NCBI GenBank assembly: GCA_030066195.1
Contig: JASJCB010000100.1
Coordinates: 1 to 64,000 of the forward strand
DNA length: 64,000 bases
From: Acidobacteriota bacterium
GTDB taxonomy: Bacteria; Acidobacteriota; Holophagae; Acanthopleuribacterales; Acanthopleuribacteraceae
Direction of reading: 5' to 3'
The notes beneath the pieces are model-generated. The model searched no databases. It was given only the letters and a program-made list of their open reading frames with translations, and was not told the origin of the DNA. Of this stretch, positions 16,743 to 27,770 are shown in pieces; the stretch's first letter is position 1; each line of letters begins with the position of its first letter. The translations under genes and the position numbers were made by a program.

Positions 16743-17852
16743 ATGACAAGCCCCATCCTGATTGTCGGCGGCGGCATCGCGGCTGCCGCCGCCGCGATCA
16801 CCCTTCAGTCCCTAAACCGCGATGCCGTGGTTATTGCCCCTGAAGACACGGGCGAAGACCGCATCGGCGAAACTTTGTCGGCTTCCGCCAATCCCGTGCT
16901 GCAGGAATTGGGTGTCTGGGACGCTTTCAAGGCCTGTGCCTTTCCCCCGTTGCACACCACATTCTCGAACTGGGGCACCGGTCGCACGGCCGAGCAGCGC
17001 CAAGCCCGCTACGGGCCCGCGGGCACGTTGCTGGACCGCAGGCGCTTCACGGCCATGTTGTGGCATCAGGCAACGGCCCATGAACGCATCACGGGCCACG
17101 TCCACCGGGTTGCGGATGAGGGCCGTGAACTGCATCTGCGCGACGGTCGCACACTCAATGCCGAGGCGGTGATCGATTGTAGCGGCCGGTCCGGCGTGGT
17201 CGCCCGCACCCAAACGAAACGGGAACGCCTGGACCAATTGATTGCGGTCTACGCTTTCCTGGAACAGGTCGAACCGGATATCCAACCCACCCCGGCCGTC
17301 ATGACCGAAGCGGTGACGAACGGTTGGTGGTACTCCTCTCTCTTACCCGACGATCGCCTCTGCGTCGCCTATTTCACGGATGCCGACCTGGCCCCGCGCG
17401 ATCTGACCAGGGATCCGACGGCGTGGCGAGATCTGGTTCAAACCGGACCGGACACCCTGCGCCGCATCCAAACAGCCGGTTTTGCGGTGACGGGCTGTCC
17501 GCGCATCACCGAGGCGGGCAGTTTGCGCGCGATCGATGTGGGCGGACCCGGCTGGGTTGCGGCGGGCGATGCGGCCATGGCTTTCGATCCGCTGTCCTCG
17601 CACGGCATCACGACCGCCCTGTGGTCCGGCAACAAGGCCGCACACATTGCCGCCGCGCTCACTGAAGATAACCCGGCCCCGCTTCGTGATTACGCGGACA
17701 CCCTACAGATCGCGTGGGACCAATACTGTCGGCAACGAACAGCCGTTTACGCGGCTGAAAGACGCTTTCCAAACAGCGCCTTCTGGCAACGTCGATCAGA
17801 GCCATCGGGCCCACGGCCACCGGTGCACCGATCGGTTGCAGAACGACGGTGA
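16743..17852 (+). CDS. lodB: LodB/GoxB-like flavin-dependent monooxygenase
   Basis: A 369-residue FAD protein with an N-terminal dinucleotide-binding motif (ILIVGGGIAAAAAAI) and a second flavin motif (GWVAAGDAAMAFDPLSSHGI), as in tryptophan-halogenase-like LodB enzymes. LodB is needed to build the tryptophylquinone of LodA, probably by hydroxylating the Trp, and acts in the cytoplasm before the oxidase is exported. It starts one base after the lodA stop. The C-terminal 15 residues are Arg/Pro-rich and may be extended by loss of an earlier stop. Confidence 0.88.
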   Translation: MTSPILIVGGGIAAAAAAITLQSLNRDAVVIAPEDTGEDRIGETLSASANPVLQELGVWDAFKACAFPPLHTTFSNWGTGRTAEQRQARYGPAGTLLDRRRFTAMLWHQATAHERITGHVHRVADEGRELHLRDGRTLNAEAVIDCSGRSGVVARTQTKRERLDQLIAVYAFLEQVEPDIQPTPAVMTEAVTNGWWYSSLLPDDRLCVAYFTDADLAPRDLTRDPTAWRDLVQTGPDTLRRIQTAGFAVTGCPRITEAGSLRAIDVGGPGWVAAGDAAMAFDPLSSHGITTALWSGNKAAHIAAALTEDNPAPLRDYADTLQIAWDQYCRQRTAVYAAERRFPNSAFWQRRSEPSGPRPPVHRSVAERR

Positions 17853-18244
17853 TAAACATTACTGCCAACCGAGAGAGCGATCAGGGCGTCCGGTGAGCAA
17901 TACGGTTCTGTTGCCTCTCTAACATCGAGACAAGCCGGATCATCGACCATCCACCATGGAACCCCGATCCGGGTGCCGTCCTCGGCCTCTAACATGATCG
18001 GCCTTGCGCCGTTTGATCACCCTTGATTCGAGCCCTTGTTTCGGGTTCAAGGGGTGATGCACCATCACTTTGGGTCGTTTATGAGCATTTCCAATATCAA
18101 TCGTTGATTTTTCGTACATATAGCCCTGGTTTACCCAAGATCTCCAAGCTCGCAAGTTTCTCACTGTAAAGAGAGCGGCCGAGATCCAACAGACCGGTCT
18201 CAATAGGTGACTGATTGGTTATGCTCTTAACCTGAATCAGCAGG
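17853..18244. other. Gap downstream of lodB with a long hairpin
   Basis: No convincing gene. A long imperfect inverted repeat at 18016-18058 (ATCACCCTTGA paired with TTCAAGGGGTGAT, with an inner GAGCCC/GGGTTC) could be a terminator or structured transcript end, though no U-tract follows. Confidence 0.45.
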
Positions 18245-18530
18245 GCAAGAAGAAACCCACCCTGCGATCAAGGCAAGAACTGTCGAACCCTGAAAGAATA
18301 AGCGGCCGAAACGAAATTTTGGGATGTTTGGTTGAGGAAGAGGGAGGTCCGGAGCCTCGTTTCCAGTTGTCATTCGTTGTTCTTGATAATCGAGGAGCAA
18401 AGAATCCGTTCTCATTCCTTGACCCGGAAAAGTCAGGAGCAAAGAATGAGAACTGATTCTTTGCTCCCGACTTATTCGGATCGAGGAATTAGAACGGATT
18501 TTTTGATCCTCGATTTATCGACACAAACAA
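18245..18530. repeat. Dispersed intergenic repeat, short copy
   Basis: Aligns with 13099-13505: it shares AAGAATAAGCGGCC, TTGGTTGAGGAA, GGGAGGTCCGGAGCCTCG and the TCGAGGAGCAAAGAAT block. It holds only one CCTTGACCCGGAAAAGTCAGG core (18417-18437), against three in the long copy, followed by a perfect AGCAAAGAAT/ATTCTTTGCT inverted repeat with an 8-base loop. It sits just downstream of the spermidine-synthase-like gene. Confidence 0.8.
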
Positions 18531-18585
18531 TCACAACTGGATTTCAGTGTCTCGGTATGTCGAATCGACGAATGAATGACAGCTT

Positions 18586-19437
18586 TTATATCACCATACC
18601 CACGCCGTCGAAGAACTCGCCCAGGTTCTCGTCGCGCATGATTTCGGATTCTTGCATGTACTCCGGCCAGTCGCCGGGCTCGTTGAGCTTGACCACCTGA
18701 AACGGGTAGGGCTTGCCCTTGAAATGGTGCATAGACGGCCAGGCAGTGTGCGGCGGCTTGCGGGCGAAGACCACCAGGTTTTTTTCGTCCTGGCAGTCCA
18801 GCAGGGCGATCTCGCCGAAAACTTCCAGGATGGTGCGCAGCATGTCGCCGCAAATCTCGTTGCAGGTAGCGTCCCAGAAGTTACAAACCATGACGGCGCC
18901 GGGCGATATTTTACCAAAGAGGATGCGCATGAATTCCAGACTGGTGAGGCGCGGTGGGATGGAGTGTGCGTTGTAGCAGTCCATCAAAGCCAGGTCGAAG
19001 GCATTCAGCTTGCGGCTCGCCTCCAGGCGGCCGCGGATGTCGCCGATCAAAACCTTGGCTCGGGGGTCCAGACGGAAGAACTGTTTGGCCAGTTCATAGA
19101 CCCTGCTGTCGGATTCTACCGTGATGGTGCGGGCGCGAGGCCAGGCGCGGGCGACGGCATGCAACAGGGCGCAACTGCCCAGACCGCCCAGCAAGACCTT
19201 GGACGGGGAGTCCAAAAGGGCGCGGGCGCCGCTCGCCATGAGGCCGATGTATTCGAAAACCGGCAGGCGGTGGTCGGCCAGGTTGATGGCGCCTTGAATA
19301 CTTTCCTCGAAATAGAGGTAGCGGTGGGTTTGGGGGAAGACATCTACAACCCTGATCCAATCGAAGTCGTCTTTATATTCATAACGAACTACTGAACCGC
19401 TGCCCAAAGGGTTCCAACCTCCGGCGAATAGTATCAC
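18586..19437 (-). CDS. Spermidine-synthase-like methyltransferase-fold protein
   Basis: A 283-residue protein with the Rossmann core of the spermidine synthase family: VLLGGLGSCALLHAVAR (glycine-rich loop), TITVESDSRVYELAK and FDLALMDCYNAHSIPP. The N-terminal beta region (HRYLYFEESIQGAINL) resembles the spermidine synthase tetramerisation domain. The usual catalytic D-x-x-D-P pattern is replaced by MDCYNAHS, so aminopropyl transfer is doubtful. The frame opens with GTG at 19437, but a TTG at 19407 has a better-spaced GGAGG nine bases upstream, giving 273 residues. Monocistronic, divergent from the TPR-like gene. Confidence 0.75.
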   Translation of the reverse strand: MILFAGGWNPLGSGSVVRYEYKDDFDWIRVVDVFPQTHRYLYFEESIQGAINLADHRLPVFEYIGLMASGARALLDSPSKVLLGGLGSCALLHAVARAWPRARTITVESDSRVYELAKQFFRLDPRAKVLIGDIRGRLEASRKLNAFDLALMDCYNAHSIPPRLTSLEFMRILFGKISPGAVMVCNFWDATCNEICGDMLRTILEVFGEIALLDCQDEKNLVVFARKPPHTAWPSMHHFKGKPYPFQVVKLNEPGDWPEYMQESEIMRDENLGEFFDGVGMVI

Positions 19438-19565
19438 GCGCCCCTCACTTTGGCATGATGAGGCGGTGAATGCAAGTGCGTGAATTGCTTAAGACACCAT
19501 TTGACCGTAACCTTGGGTGATAGTAGAATTAGTGAGGTATTCAGAGTCGTGTAGGATAGTTTTAC

Positions 19566-19901
19566 ATGTTGGCCCGTTTATTTCGTCGTCAAAAAGATCT
19601 ATGCCCCGAGGAACTGGTTCGGCCCTACTGTCGAAAAGCGCGTGAGGCCCTGTTAATCAACGACCTTGCCCGCGCCGTGGCCTATTTGGAGCGCGGTATT
19701 CACGTGGCGCCGGACCAACTGGATCTGTACCTGCAACGCGCCCAGATCTTCCAGTACGGCATGGGCGATTGCACCAGGGCTCTGCGTGATTACCGTCACA
19801 TTCAACGCATCCTGGAAACCCAGCCCGATCAACGGCTTGCCGCTGAGTGCCGCAAGGGGATCCGCGACATGATGGACAGCACCGAGCCGGTCGATATGTA
19901 G
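19566..19901 (+). CDS. Small TPR-like protein
   Basis: A 111-residue helical protein. Residues about 25-95 form two or three tetratricopeptide-like units: ARAVAYLERGIHVAPDQLDLYLQRAQIF and CTRALRDYRHIQRILETQPD, with the Ala/Tyr spacing typical of TPRs. The segment resembles the C-terminal TPR part of transglutaminase-like SirB1-type proteins, but the catalytic part is absent. Probably a protein-protein interaction module. Monocistronic. Confidence 0.6.
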   Translation: MLARLFRRQKDLCPEELVRPYCRKAREALLINDLARAVAYLERGIHVAPDQLDLYLQRAQIFQYGMGDCTRALRDYRHIQRILETQPDQRLAAECRKGIRDMMDSTEPVDM

Positions 19902-20096
19902 ATCGACCCGTAGATTTTCGATTTATTTCGGCCGCTTTCTTCAGTGGTTAAGATTTTCATTACTATAAAAATTCCAAGATGTATATTGAAATGCTTTAAA
20001 AAACATGCAAAAGTATTGGTGTTTATTAAAGTTAATTCCTTAATCCTACGATGGGAGAGATGAGAACCACCAGCACAAAACCGTGGGGCAAATAAC

Positions 20097-21359
20097 GTGG
20101 CATTGTTTTCCAAGAAAAAATCGAATAAGGCGTCCGGCAGCTTTACCATCACCGAAGAAGACGAGGTGCTGGGCTATTTGGATGAAGTCTTTCGCCGCCG
20201 CGTATCGGTCACCTTTTACCACAACAAGAAGGCCTATGAGACGGATATACTGCTGCTGGAAGCCAAAAACGGCGTGATGCGCATTCAGCAGAGCTCTTCC
20301 ATGCGGATTCCCCACGGGGCGGATATTTCCGCGGGTTTCCCCATGGACAAGACCTGGTGGACGTTTAAAACCAAATTCGCCCTGATCAAGGAAAAGCCCT
20401 ACCTTCTGATTCCCAAGCAGATCCGCCACGCGGAACGGCGCGCCAACCAGCGCACCAACTTTTCCCCCCGCGAACAGGTCAAGGTTACTATTCTGGAGGG
20501 TTTGGGTTCCGGCAAGGGCGTCTTCGGCATGGCCAGGGATATCAGTATCGACGGTATGAGCCTGACGATCGAGAAGGCCATGAACCTGGCCAATGAGAAG
20601 GAGATGCCGCCCAATCCCAATCTTTACGTCAAGGGCACGCGCCTGGCGATGGTCAAGATCAACAGGGTGCCGGGCTGCCCGTTGATTGAAACCATGGGCA
20701 CCGCGCATCGCGTGCACAGAGATAACAAGTGGATTCTGGCCATTTCCTTCTACAAGCTGTCGAAGCAGCACCAGGCCATGATCCAGCGTTTCGTGGAGCC
20801 CAGGCTGCTGGACTTCAAGCCCACCCGCCGGTCGCTGAAACGCCGCCAGGAACTGGATGCCCAATCCGGCGGTCCCGGCGCCGGTGTCGCGGCTCCGTCA
20901 CGCGGCGGCGCACCCGCTCCTTCCGGCGCATCCGGCGCGCCGTCCCCACCGACCGGAGCACCCGCACCGCCCGCGGCCCAAGCGGCAGCCCCGGCGACCA
21001 AAAAAGCCCTGGTCATCGGCCCCGAACTGATGGAAACGCTCGACTTCCTGCAAACCAACGACAGCCCCATCAAGTTACTGCCGGGCAACACGCCCGTCGG
21101 CATCATCAAAACCCTGTCGGAAGAGAAGCCCACCTTGATGCTGTGCGGCACCGAATTCAAGGGCCGCAGCATCTTCGAAGTGCTGGAAAAGATCGAGAAC
21201 ATGGGCGCCATGGGCAGCGCCCGCGTGGTGGTTTGCTCCCAAAACATGCACGCCAAGGACAAGATCAAGTTCAAGATGATGAAGATCGAGGACATCCTGG
21301 AAATTCCCGAGGGCAAAGAGACCCAGGGTTTTGTAGATCAACTCCTGGCCCTTGCATAA
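20097..21359 (+). CDS. PilZ-domain protein with degenerate receiver-like C-terminus
   Basis: A 420-residue protein starting at GTG 20097. A YcgR-N-like beta domain (about 15-110) precedes a PilZ domain (about 112-240) with the c-di-GMP-binding RRANQR motif followed later by DISIDGMSL, matching RxxxR and (D/N)xSxxG. A Pro/Ala-rich linker (about 255-305) leads to a receiver-like fold (about 308-420: KALVIGPELMETLDFL, LMLCGTEF, VVVCSQ) lacking an obvious phosphoacceptor Asp. A paralogue with the same layout lies at 47387. Likely a cytoplasmic c-di-GMP effector. Confidence 0.75.
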   Translation: MALFSKKKSNKASGSFTITEEDEVLGYLDEVFRRRVSVTFYHNKKAYETDILLLEAKNGVMRIQQSSSMRIPHGADISAGFPMDKTWWTFKTKFALIKEKPYLLIPKQIRHAERRANQRTNFSPREQVKVTILEGLGSGKGVFGMARDISIDGMSLTIEKAMNLANEKEMPPNPNLYVKGTRLAMVKINRVPGCPLIETMGTAHRVHRDNKWILAISFYKLSKQHQAMIQRFVEPRLLDFKPTRRSLKRRQELDAQSGGPGAGVAAPSRGGAPAPSGASGAPSPPTGAPAPPAAQAAAPATKKALVIGPELMETLDFLQTNDSPIKLLPGNTPVGIIKTLSEEKPTLMLCGTEFKGRSIFEVLEKIENMGAMGSARVVVCSQNMHAKDKIKFKMMKIEDILEIPEGKETQGFVDQLLALA

Positions 21360-21402
21360 GAAATAAAACAGGTCGCGCCCGGTTCTTAGTCACATCCCGG
21401 CG

Positions 21403-22287
21403 CTATTCAATATTCTGCAACTGTTCGCGGATCTTTTCGAAGCCGGTCTTGAACTTGACCACGTAACCCGCGATCCATTCGTTTTTGGCCTTATTGCCGA
21501 TGGTCGTCGACTCACGCATGTTCTCCTGGGTCAGGAAATCCAGTTCCTTGCCCAGGGGCCGCTTGTCCGAATTGATCAGGGTCTCGAAGGTGCTGAGGTG
21601 GGCTTTCATGCGGGTGATTTCTTCGCTGATGTCCAGGCGATCGGCCTGGTAGACCACTTCCTGCATCAGGCGCGAGGGGTCCAGTTGGGTATCGTCCATC
21701 AGTATTTTCACGCGTTTTTCGATGGTATCACGCAGCTCCTGCTGGCGCTCCAGGGTCATCTTCTCCAATTCCAGCACCTGCTCGCGGGCCTTGCCGACGC
21801 GTTTGACGAAATCCTTCATCAGCTTGCCGCCCTCGCGCAGGCGGCTTTCTTCCAAGCGGTCGATTGCCTTGTTGAGCATGTCCGCCACCAGGTTTTCCAG
21901 TTCCTCGGGAAGTTGGAAGCCGACGCGCTGGGCGGTGGTCATATCCGGCAGGCGGATCAGGGTGTTGATGTCCAAATCGCCGCTGACGCCGCGTTCCTTC
22001 ATCTGGGCCGCCATTTGCATGATCTGAGTCAGCTTGGCCATGTTGACCGGCGCGGGCGGAACGATAGTCTCGTCGCGGATTTCGATCTCGCTGAACACGT
22101 CCACGCGGCCGCGGTAGAGCCGGTTCTTGATGATGCCGCGCAGGCGCGCCTCCATGTACATAAGGTCGAAGGGCAGTTTGACCGCGATATCCAGGCCCTT
22201 GTTATTGACCGTGCGCACGCGGAAACCCACGCGCATGCGTTCGTCGTCATGGACGGCCTCACCGTAACCGGTCATACTATAGAGCAT
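21403..22287 (-). CDS. yicC: YicC/YloC family endoribonuclease
   Basis: A 294-residue protein beginning MLYSMTGYGEA, the signature start of the family, with VRTVNNKGLDI in the N-terminal domain and the conserved C-terminal block DRLDISEEITRMKAHLSTF and GKELDFLTQENMRESTTIGNK. YicC/YloC proteins are single-strand-specific endoribonucleases linked to small-RNA turnover. It overlaps msbA by eleven bases and ends the lpxB-msbA-yicC cluster. Convergent with the PilZ gene; no clear terminator in the 43-base gap. Confidence 0.92.
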   Translation of the reverse strand: MLYSMTGYGEAVHDDERMRVGFRVRTVNNKGLDIAVKLPFDLMYMEARLRGIIKNRLYRGRVDVFSEIEIRDETIVPPAPVNMAKLTQIMQMAAQMKERGVSGDLDINTLIRLPDMTTAQRVGFQLPEELENLVADMLNKAIDRLEESRLREGGKLMKDFVKRVGKAREQVLELEKMTLERQQELRDTIEKRVKILMDDTQLDPSRLMQEVVYQADRLDISEEITRMKAHLSTFETLINSDKRPLGKELDFLTQENMRESTTIGNKAKNEWIAGYVVKFKTGFEKIREQLQNIE

Positions 22288-24130
22288 CGATTCCCTCCTC
22301 TTGCATGCGGACCAGGCGGTGGTACATGCCTTTGTTTTCCATCAACGCGCCGTGGGAACCCCGCTCCACAATGCGACCCTCGTGCAACACGATGATTTCG
22401 TCGGCCTTGCGGATGGTGGACAGCCTGTGGGCGATCACGAAAGTGGTTTTGGACTTCATCAGGTTTTCCAGGGCCAGTTGCACCTCGCGCTCGGATTCGG
22501 TGTCCAGGGCCGAGGTTGCCTCGTCCAGCACCAGCACCGGCGCGTCCTTCAAGATGGCGCGAGCAATGGAAATACGTTGACGCTGACCACCTGAAAGTTT
22601 ACCACCGGATTCACCGATCAGCGTGTCATAACCTTGCGGCAGTTCTTGAATAAAGGTATCGGCAAAGGCTTGTCGCGCCACCTCGGCCACCCGTTCGCGG
22701 GGAATATTGTTCATGCCGTAGGCGATATTGTTGTGTACGGTATCGTTGAAAAGGATGGTGTCCTGGGTGACGACACCGATCAGGCCGCGCAGGTCCTTGC
22801 GGGACATGCGGCGCAGGTCCAAGCCGTTGATGGTCACCGCGCCCCCGGTCACATCGTAGAAGCGCGGCAACAGGTTGACCAGGGTCGACTTGCCGCTGCC
22901 GGAAGGGCCCACCAGCGCAACCACCTTGCCGGCCGGCACTGCCAGTTGTATATCTTGAAGCACCGGCGCATCGCCGTAGTTGAAATGGGCGCCCTCGAAG
23001 CGGATCTCCCGAATGGCGGGGAACCCGTCGAAGCGTTGCGGCTGGGGCGGATCGGTGATTTCGTTTTGCCAGTTCATGACCTGTTCGATGCGAGGCAGGA
23101 CGCCTACCGCCTGCTGCACCTCGGTATTGCTGCGGGCGATGCGCTTGATGGGCTGGTACAGGGAATAGACGAACAAGACGTAGGTCAGCAGGTCGCCGCC
23201 GCCCATCTCGCCGCTTTGAACCATGGTAGCGCCGTACCACACGAAGGTGAGTATGATGGACATGCCGATCATGCTCATCACGGGGGCGGTCAGGGCCACA
23301 ATGCGGACCTCGCGCAGGGCGTAACGGAAGAAGGAGTCGTTCTGCCGTTGCAGGCGCTCCGATTCGAACTTTTCCTTTTGAAAACCCTTGACGATGCGAA
23401 TGCCCACCAGCACTTCCTTAAGGTGGCCGGTCAGGCTGCCCAGATAGTTTTGCGAGTGCATGGCGTTCTTGCGAATCTTGCGCGTAATAATCGAGATGGG
23501 AATCCCCACCACGGGCAATAACACGAACAGAAACAACGACAGCTTCCAGTTCATGAGAAAAGCCAGGATAAGGAAGGCAATGGACTTGGCGCCTTCTTTG
23601 ACGATTTCGCCCAGGCGCATGGAGATGGCGTTTTGCACGCGCATCACATCGGAACTGATACGCGAAATGATTTCGCCGGTATCGAAGCGCTTGAAAAACC
23701 CCAACGACAGGCTCATCACCTTGTCGATCAGGTCCTGGCGGAGGCCCACCACCACCTTCAGGCCGATGCGGTTCATGGTAAAGACGCCCAGGTACTCGAA
23801 AATCGCCTGTAAAGTGAAGATGATGAACACGAAGACACCCCAGGCAACGGGGCTCATCAACTGACCGACGCCCTCTACGGTGGGCGGCTCCTCGATATGG
23901 ATGCCGATCTTTTCCAGGCCCTCGACCACCGATTCGATTTTTTCCTGGTAGTCGAACAACTCTTCCACCCGGCTCTCGCCGGTAGAGGGAATATCGGTCA
24001 AAACGCTGTCCATGAGCGGAGCCACCAGGCCCACCATGGCGGAATTCAGGACGGCTGAAATACACAGGAGCAACGCCGCGAAGATGAATTGAATTTTATA
24101 CGGCTTCAGAAACGCGAGAAGATTCTTCAA
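22277..24130 (-). CDS. msbA: Lipid A/phospholipid flippase, ABC exporter
   Basis: A 617-residue half-transporter with an N-terminal six-helix membrane domain (about 1-330) and a C-terminal ATPase (about 350-600). ATPase motifs are intact: Walker A GPSGSGKST, Q-loop VVTQDTILFND, signature LSGGQRQR and Walker B VLVLDEATSALD. An unusual inserted periplasmic-side loop (about 40-90) carries Glu-rich helices. The start is TTG at 24130, overlapping the lpxB stop. Its place after lpxB supports a role in moving lipid A across the inner membrane. Confidence 0.9.
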   Translation of the reverse strand: MKNLLAFLKPYKIQFIFAALLLCISAVLNSAMVGLVAPLMDSVLTDIPSTGESRVEELFDYQEKIESVVEGLEKIGIHIEEPPTVEGVGQLMSPVAWGVFVFIIFTLQAIFEYLGVFTMNRIGLKVVVGLRQDLIDKVMSLSLGFFKRFDTGEIISRISSDVMRVQNAISMRLGEIVKEGAKSIAFLILAFLMNWKLSLFLFVLLPVVGIPISIITRKIRKNAMHSQNYLGSLTGHLKEVLVGIRIVKGFQKEKFESERLQRQNDSFFRYALREVRIVALTAPVMSMIGMSIILTFVWYGATMVQSGEMGGGDLLTYVLFVYSLYQPIKRIARSNTEVQQAVGVLPRIEQVMNWQNEITDPPQPQRFDGFPAIREIRFEGAHFNYGDAPVLQDIQLAVPAGKVVALVGPSGSGKSTLVNLLPRFYDVTGGAVTINGLDLRRMSRKDLRGLIGVVTQDTILFNDTVHNNIAYGMNNIPRERVAEVARQAFADTFIQELPQGYDTLIGESGGKLSGGQRQRISIARAILKDAPVLVLDEATSALDTESEREVQLALENLMKSKTTFVIAHRLSTIRKADEIIVLHEGRIVERGSHGALMENKGMYHRLVRMQEEGIDAL

Positions 24131-25236
24131 AAATAGCCCCTGACCACTTGTGCCGCGCGCCGACTCGCGCCGCTGCCGCCCAGAATTTCCTCAAGTCTAG
24201 CAAACTCAGCCAGCATTTGGGAACGCATGGGACCGTCGTTCACAAGTTCGTCTAACATGGGGATGATTTTTTCGGGCCGGAAATCTTTTTGGATGAGTTC
24301 CGGCACAACACCCTTGTTCAACACGATATTGACCAGGGCCACATGGGGCAGGTCGACCAACATCTTGCCCATCAGGTAGCTCAAACGTTTGAGCCGGTAA
24401 CCCATGATCATGGGTGTTTTCAAGAGTCCGGTTTCCAGGGTGCCGGTGCCGGAGGCAACGATCGCGGCGTGGGCATGCGACATCAAGGCGCGCATGCCGC
24501 CCGGAATAACGGCCACCCGGTCATTGTCTAAAATGCGGAGCACGTCCTCGCGGTCGATGGTCGAAGCCAGCGGGACGGCGAATTGATAGCGGTCCGAGCG
24601 CTGCCGGGCCACCTCCGCCATAACCGGCAAGAGTTTGCCCACCACGCTGCCGCGCGAACCGGGGGCCAGAGCTACCAGGGGCTTTGCGGGATCCAGGCCG
24701 TGCGCCGCGGCGAAGTCCTCAGGTTTGCCGAAGTCGCGTAACTCGTCCACCAGCGGGTGACCGACCCAGGTGGTTTTCAGGCCCAGCCCTTCATAAATTT
24801 CGGTTTCGAAATCGAACAACACCATCATGTGATCCACCAGGTCGGCGATCTGACGCGCGCGGCCCTTGCGCCAGGCCCAGACCTGCGGCGATACGTAATA
24901 GATGATGGGGATGCCCAAGTGGCGAACAGCCTTGGCAAAACGCAGGTTGAAGTCCGGCGCGTCCACCAGCACCAGTACATCGGCCCGTTCTTTTTCCAGA
25001 TAGGTGACCAATTCGTCGAAGATGCCCCGCAGTCGTTTCAACTGGGACAAGACCTCGACCAGGCCCATCACGTTGAAGTCGCGCACGCTGTAGAGCGGCT
25101 GCATGCCGGCTTGCAGGCAGCGATCGCCGCCGACGCCGGTCGCCGAGAGATCGGGCATGGTCTTCTGTAATTCGGCCAGCATGCTCCCCGCCAACAGGTC
25201 GCCGCTGGTCTCCGTGGTTACCAGGAAGAGTTTCAA
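24127..25236 (-). CDS. lpxB: Lipid-A-disaccharide synthase
   Basis: A 369-residue GT-B glycosyltransferase that condenses UDP-diacylglucosamine and lipid X into the lipid A disaccharide. Visible family features are TTETSGDLLAGSML at the N-terminus, GVGGDRCLQAGM, DAPDFNLRFAKAVRHLGIPIIYYVSPQVWAW (split over two motifs) and LAPGSRGSVVGKLLPVM; the C-terminal donor site includes ASGTGTLETGL. The start is TTG at 25236 with GGAG nine bases upstream. An intrinsic terminator separates it from ahcY upstream, so it likely has its own promoter. Confidence 0.95.
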   Translation of the reverse strand: MKLFLVTTETSGDLLAGSMLAELQKTMPDLSATGVGGDRCLQAGMQPLYSVRDFNVMGLVEVLSQLKRLRGIFDELVTYLEKERADVLVLVDAPDFNLRFAKAVRHLGIPIIYYVSPQVWAWRKGRARQIADLVDHMMVLFDFETEIYEGLGLKTTWVGHPLVDELRDFGKPEDFAAAHGLDPAKPLVALAPGSRGSVVGKLLPVMAEVARQRSDRYQFAVPLASTIDREDVLRILDNDRVAVIPGGMRALMSHAHAAIVASGTGTLETGLLKTPMIMGYRLKRLSYLMGKMLVDLPHVALVNIVLNKGVVPELIQKDFRPEKIIPMLDELVNDGPMRSQMLAEFARLEEILGGSGASRRAAQVVRGYF

Positions 25237-25253
25237 AACCTGTTCTCCAAACG

Positions 25254-25282
25254 AAAAAAGGCCGGCTCAAGCAAAGCCGGCC
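25254..25282 (-). terminator. Rho-independent terminator after ahcY
   Basis: On the minus strand an 8-bp perfect stem (GGCCGGCT and AGCCGGCC, loop TTGCTTG) is followed by a T6 run. It ends the metK-ahcY transcript 24 bases past the ahcY stop. Confidence 0.9.
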
Positions 25283-25305
25283 CCGGTTGGCAATATTTTC
25301 CCGGA

Positions 25306-26613
<1,308 letters not shown>

Positions 26614-26651
26614 AAGTAAAACCTCACCTTCGTTTACTCTAGAGTGTCGAC

Positions 26652-27770
26652 TTAGGAAAGTTTATCGACCATATCGGCCAGTTCCCAAGGGAATTCGCCG
26701 CGACCGAAGTGGCCGTAGGCGGCCGTGGGTCTGAAAATCGGCCGGCGCAGGCCGAATTGTTCAATGATGCCGCGGGGTGAAAGGTCCCAATTCCGGCGTA
26801 CCATACCCACCAGTTCCCCGTCGCTGATTTTGCCGGTGCCGTAGGTATCCACGTGAATGGAAACCGGGTCAACGATGCCGATGGCGTAAGCGAGCTGAAT
26901 CTCGCACTTGCTCGCCAAACCGGCTGCGACGATATTCTTGGCGACGTGTCGGGAAGCGTAAGCTGCAGAGCGGTCCACCTTGGTAGAGTCTTTTCCGGAG
27001 AAGGCGCCGCCGCCGTGTCTGGCGTAACCGCCGTAGGTGTCTACAATAATCTTGCGGCCGGTCAGACCGGCGTCCCCCATGGGACCGCCGATAACGAAGC
27101 GGCCCGTTGGATTGATATGGTATACGGTGTCATCGTGCAACATGTTCGCGGGGATAACCTCTTTGACGACATGTTCCATAACGTCATGGCGCAATTGCTC
27201 CAGGGTGACGGATTCCTCGTGCTGACTGGAGATAACCACGGTTTCCACGGAAATTGGGCGACCGTCTTCATAGCGAATGGAAATCTGAGCTTTGCCGTCG
27301 GCGCGCAGGTAGTTCAGCGGGCCGTTTTTGCGAACTTCCGTCAGGCGGCGCGTCAACTTATGGGCGAGCATGATAGGCAGGGGCATCAGTTCCTCGGTTT
27401 CGTCACAGGCAAAGCCGAACATCAGGCCTTGGTCGCCGGCGCCCAGGCGATCCACACCCAGGGCAATATCGGGAGACTGTTGGTCCAGGGCGACCATTAC
27501 GCTACAGGAATTGGCGTCGAAACCCATGTCGGAATGGACATAACCGATGTCGCGGATCACGCCGCGAGCCAGGTTGGCAATATCGATGTAGGTGTCGGTG
27601 GTAATCTCGCCGCCGACCAATACCAGACCGGTGGTCAAAAAGGTTTCGCAAGCAACCCGGCTGTTGGGGTCCTTGCTGAGGGCCGCATCCAAAACGGCAT
27701 CGCTGATCTGGTCGGCAATTTTATCGGGGTGTCCCTCGGTTACCGACTCCGATGAGAAGATAAAAGACAT
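26652..27770 (-). CDS. metK: S-adenosylmethionine synthetase
   Basis: A 372-residue protein making S-adenosylmethionine from methionine and ATP. Motifs are canonical: [16 protein letters not shown] at the N-terminus, [15 protein letters not shown] in the middle, and [18 protein letters not shown] for the phosphate-binding loop. GGAG nine bases before the ATG supports the start. First gene of the metK-ahcY operon. The leader holds a CTTGTTT/AAACAAG hairpin, but no SAM or SAH riboswitch pattern was found. Confidence 0.97.
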   Translation of the reverse strand: MSFIFSSESVTEGHPDKIADQISDAVLDAALSKDPNSRVACETFLTTGLVLVGGEITTDTYIDIANLARGVIRDIGYVHSDMGFDANSCSVMVALDQQSPDIALGVDRLGAGDQGLMFGFACDETEELMPLPIMLAHKLTRRLTEVRKNGPLNYLRADGKAQISIRYEDGRPISVETVVISSQHEESVTLEQLRHDVMEHVVKEVIPANMLHDDTVYHINPTGRFVIGGPMGDAGLTGRKIIVDTYGGYARHGGGAFSGKDSTKVDRSAAYASRHVAKNIVAAGLASKCEIQLAYAIGIVDPVSIHVDTYGTGKISDGELVGMVRRNWDLSPRGIIEQFGLRRPIFRPTAAYGHFGRGEFPWELADMVDKLS

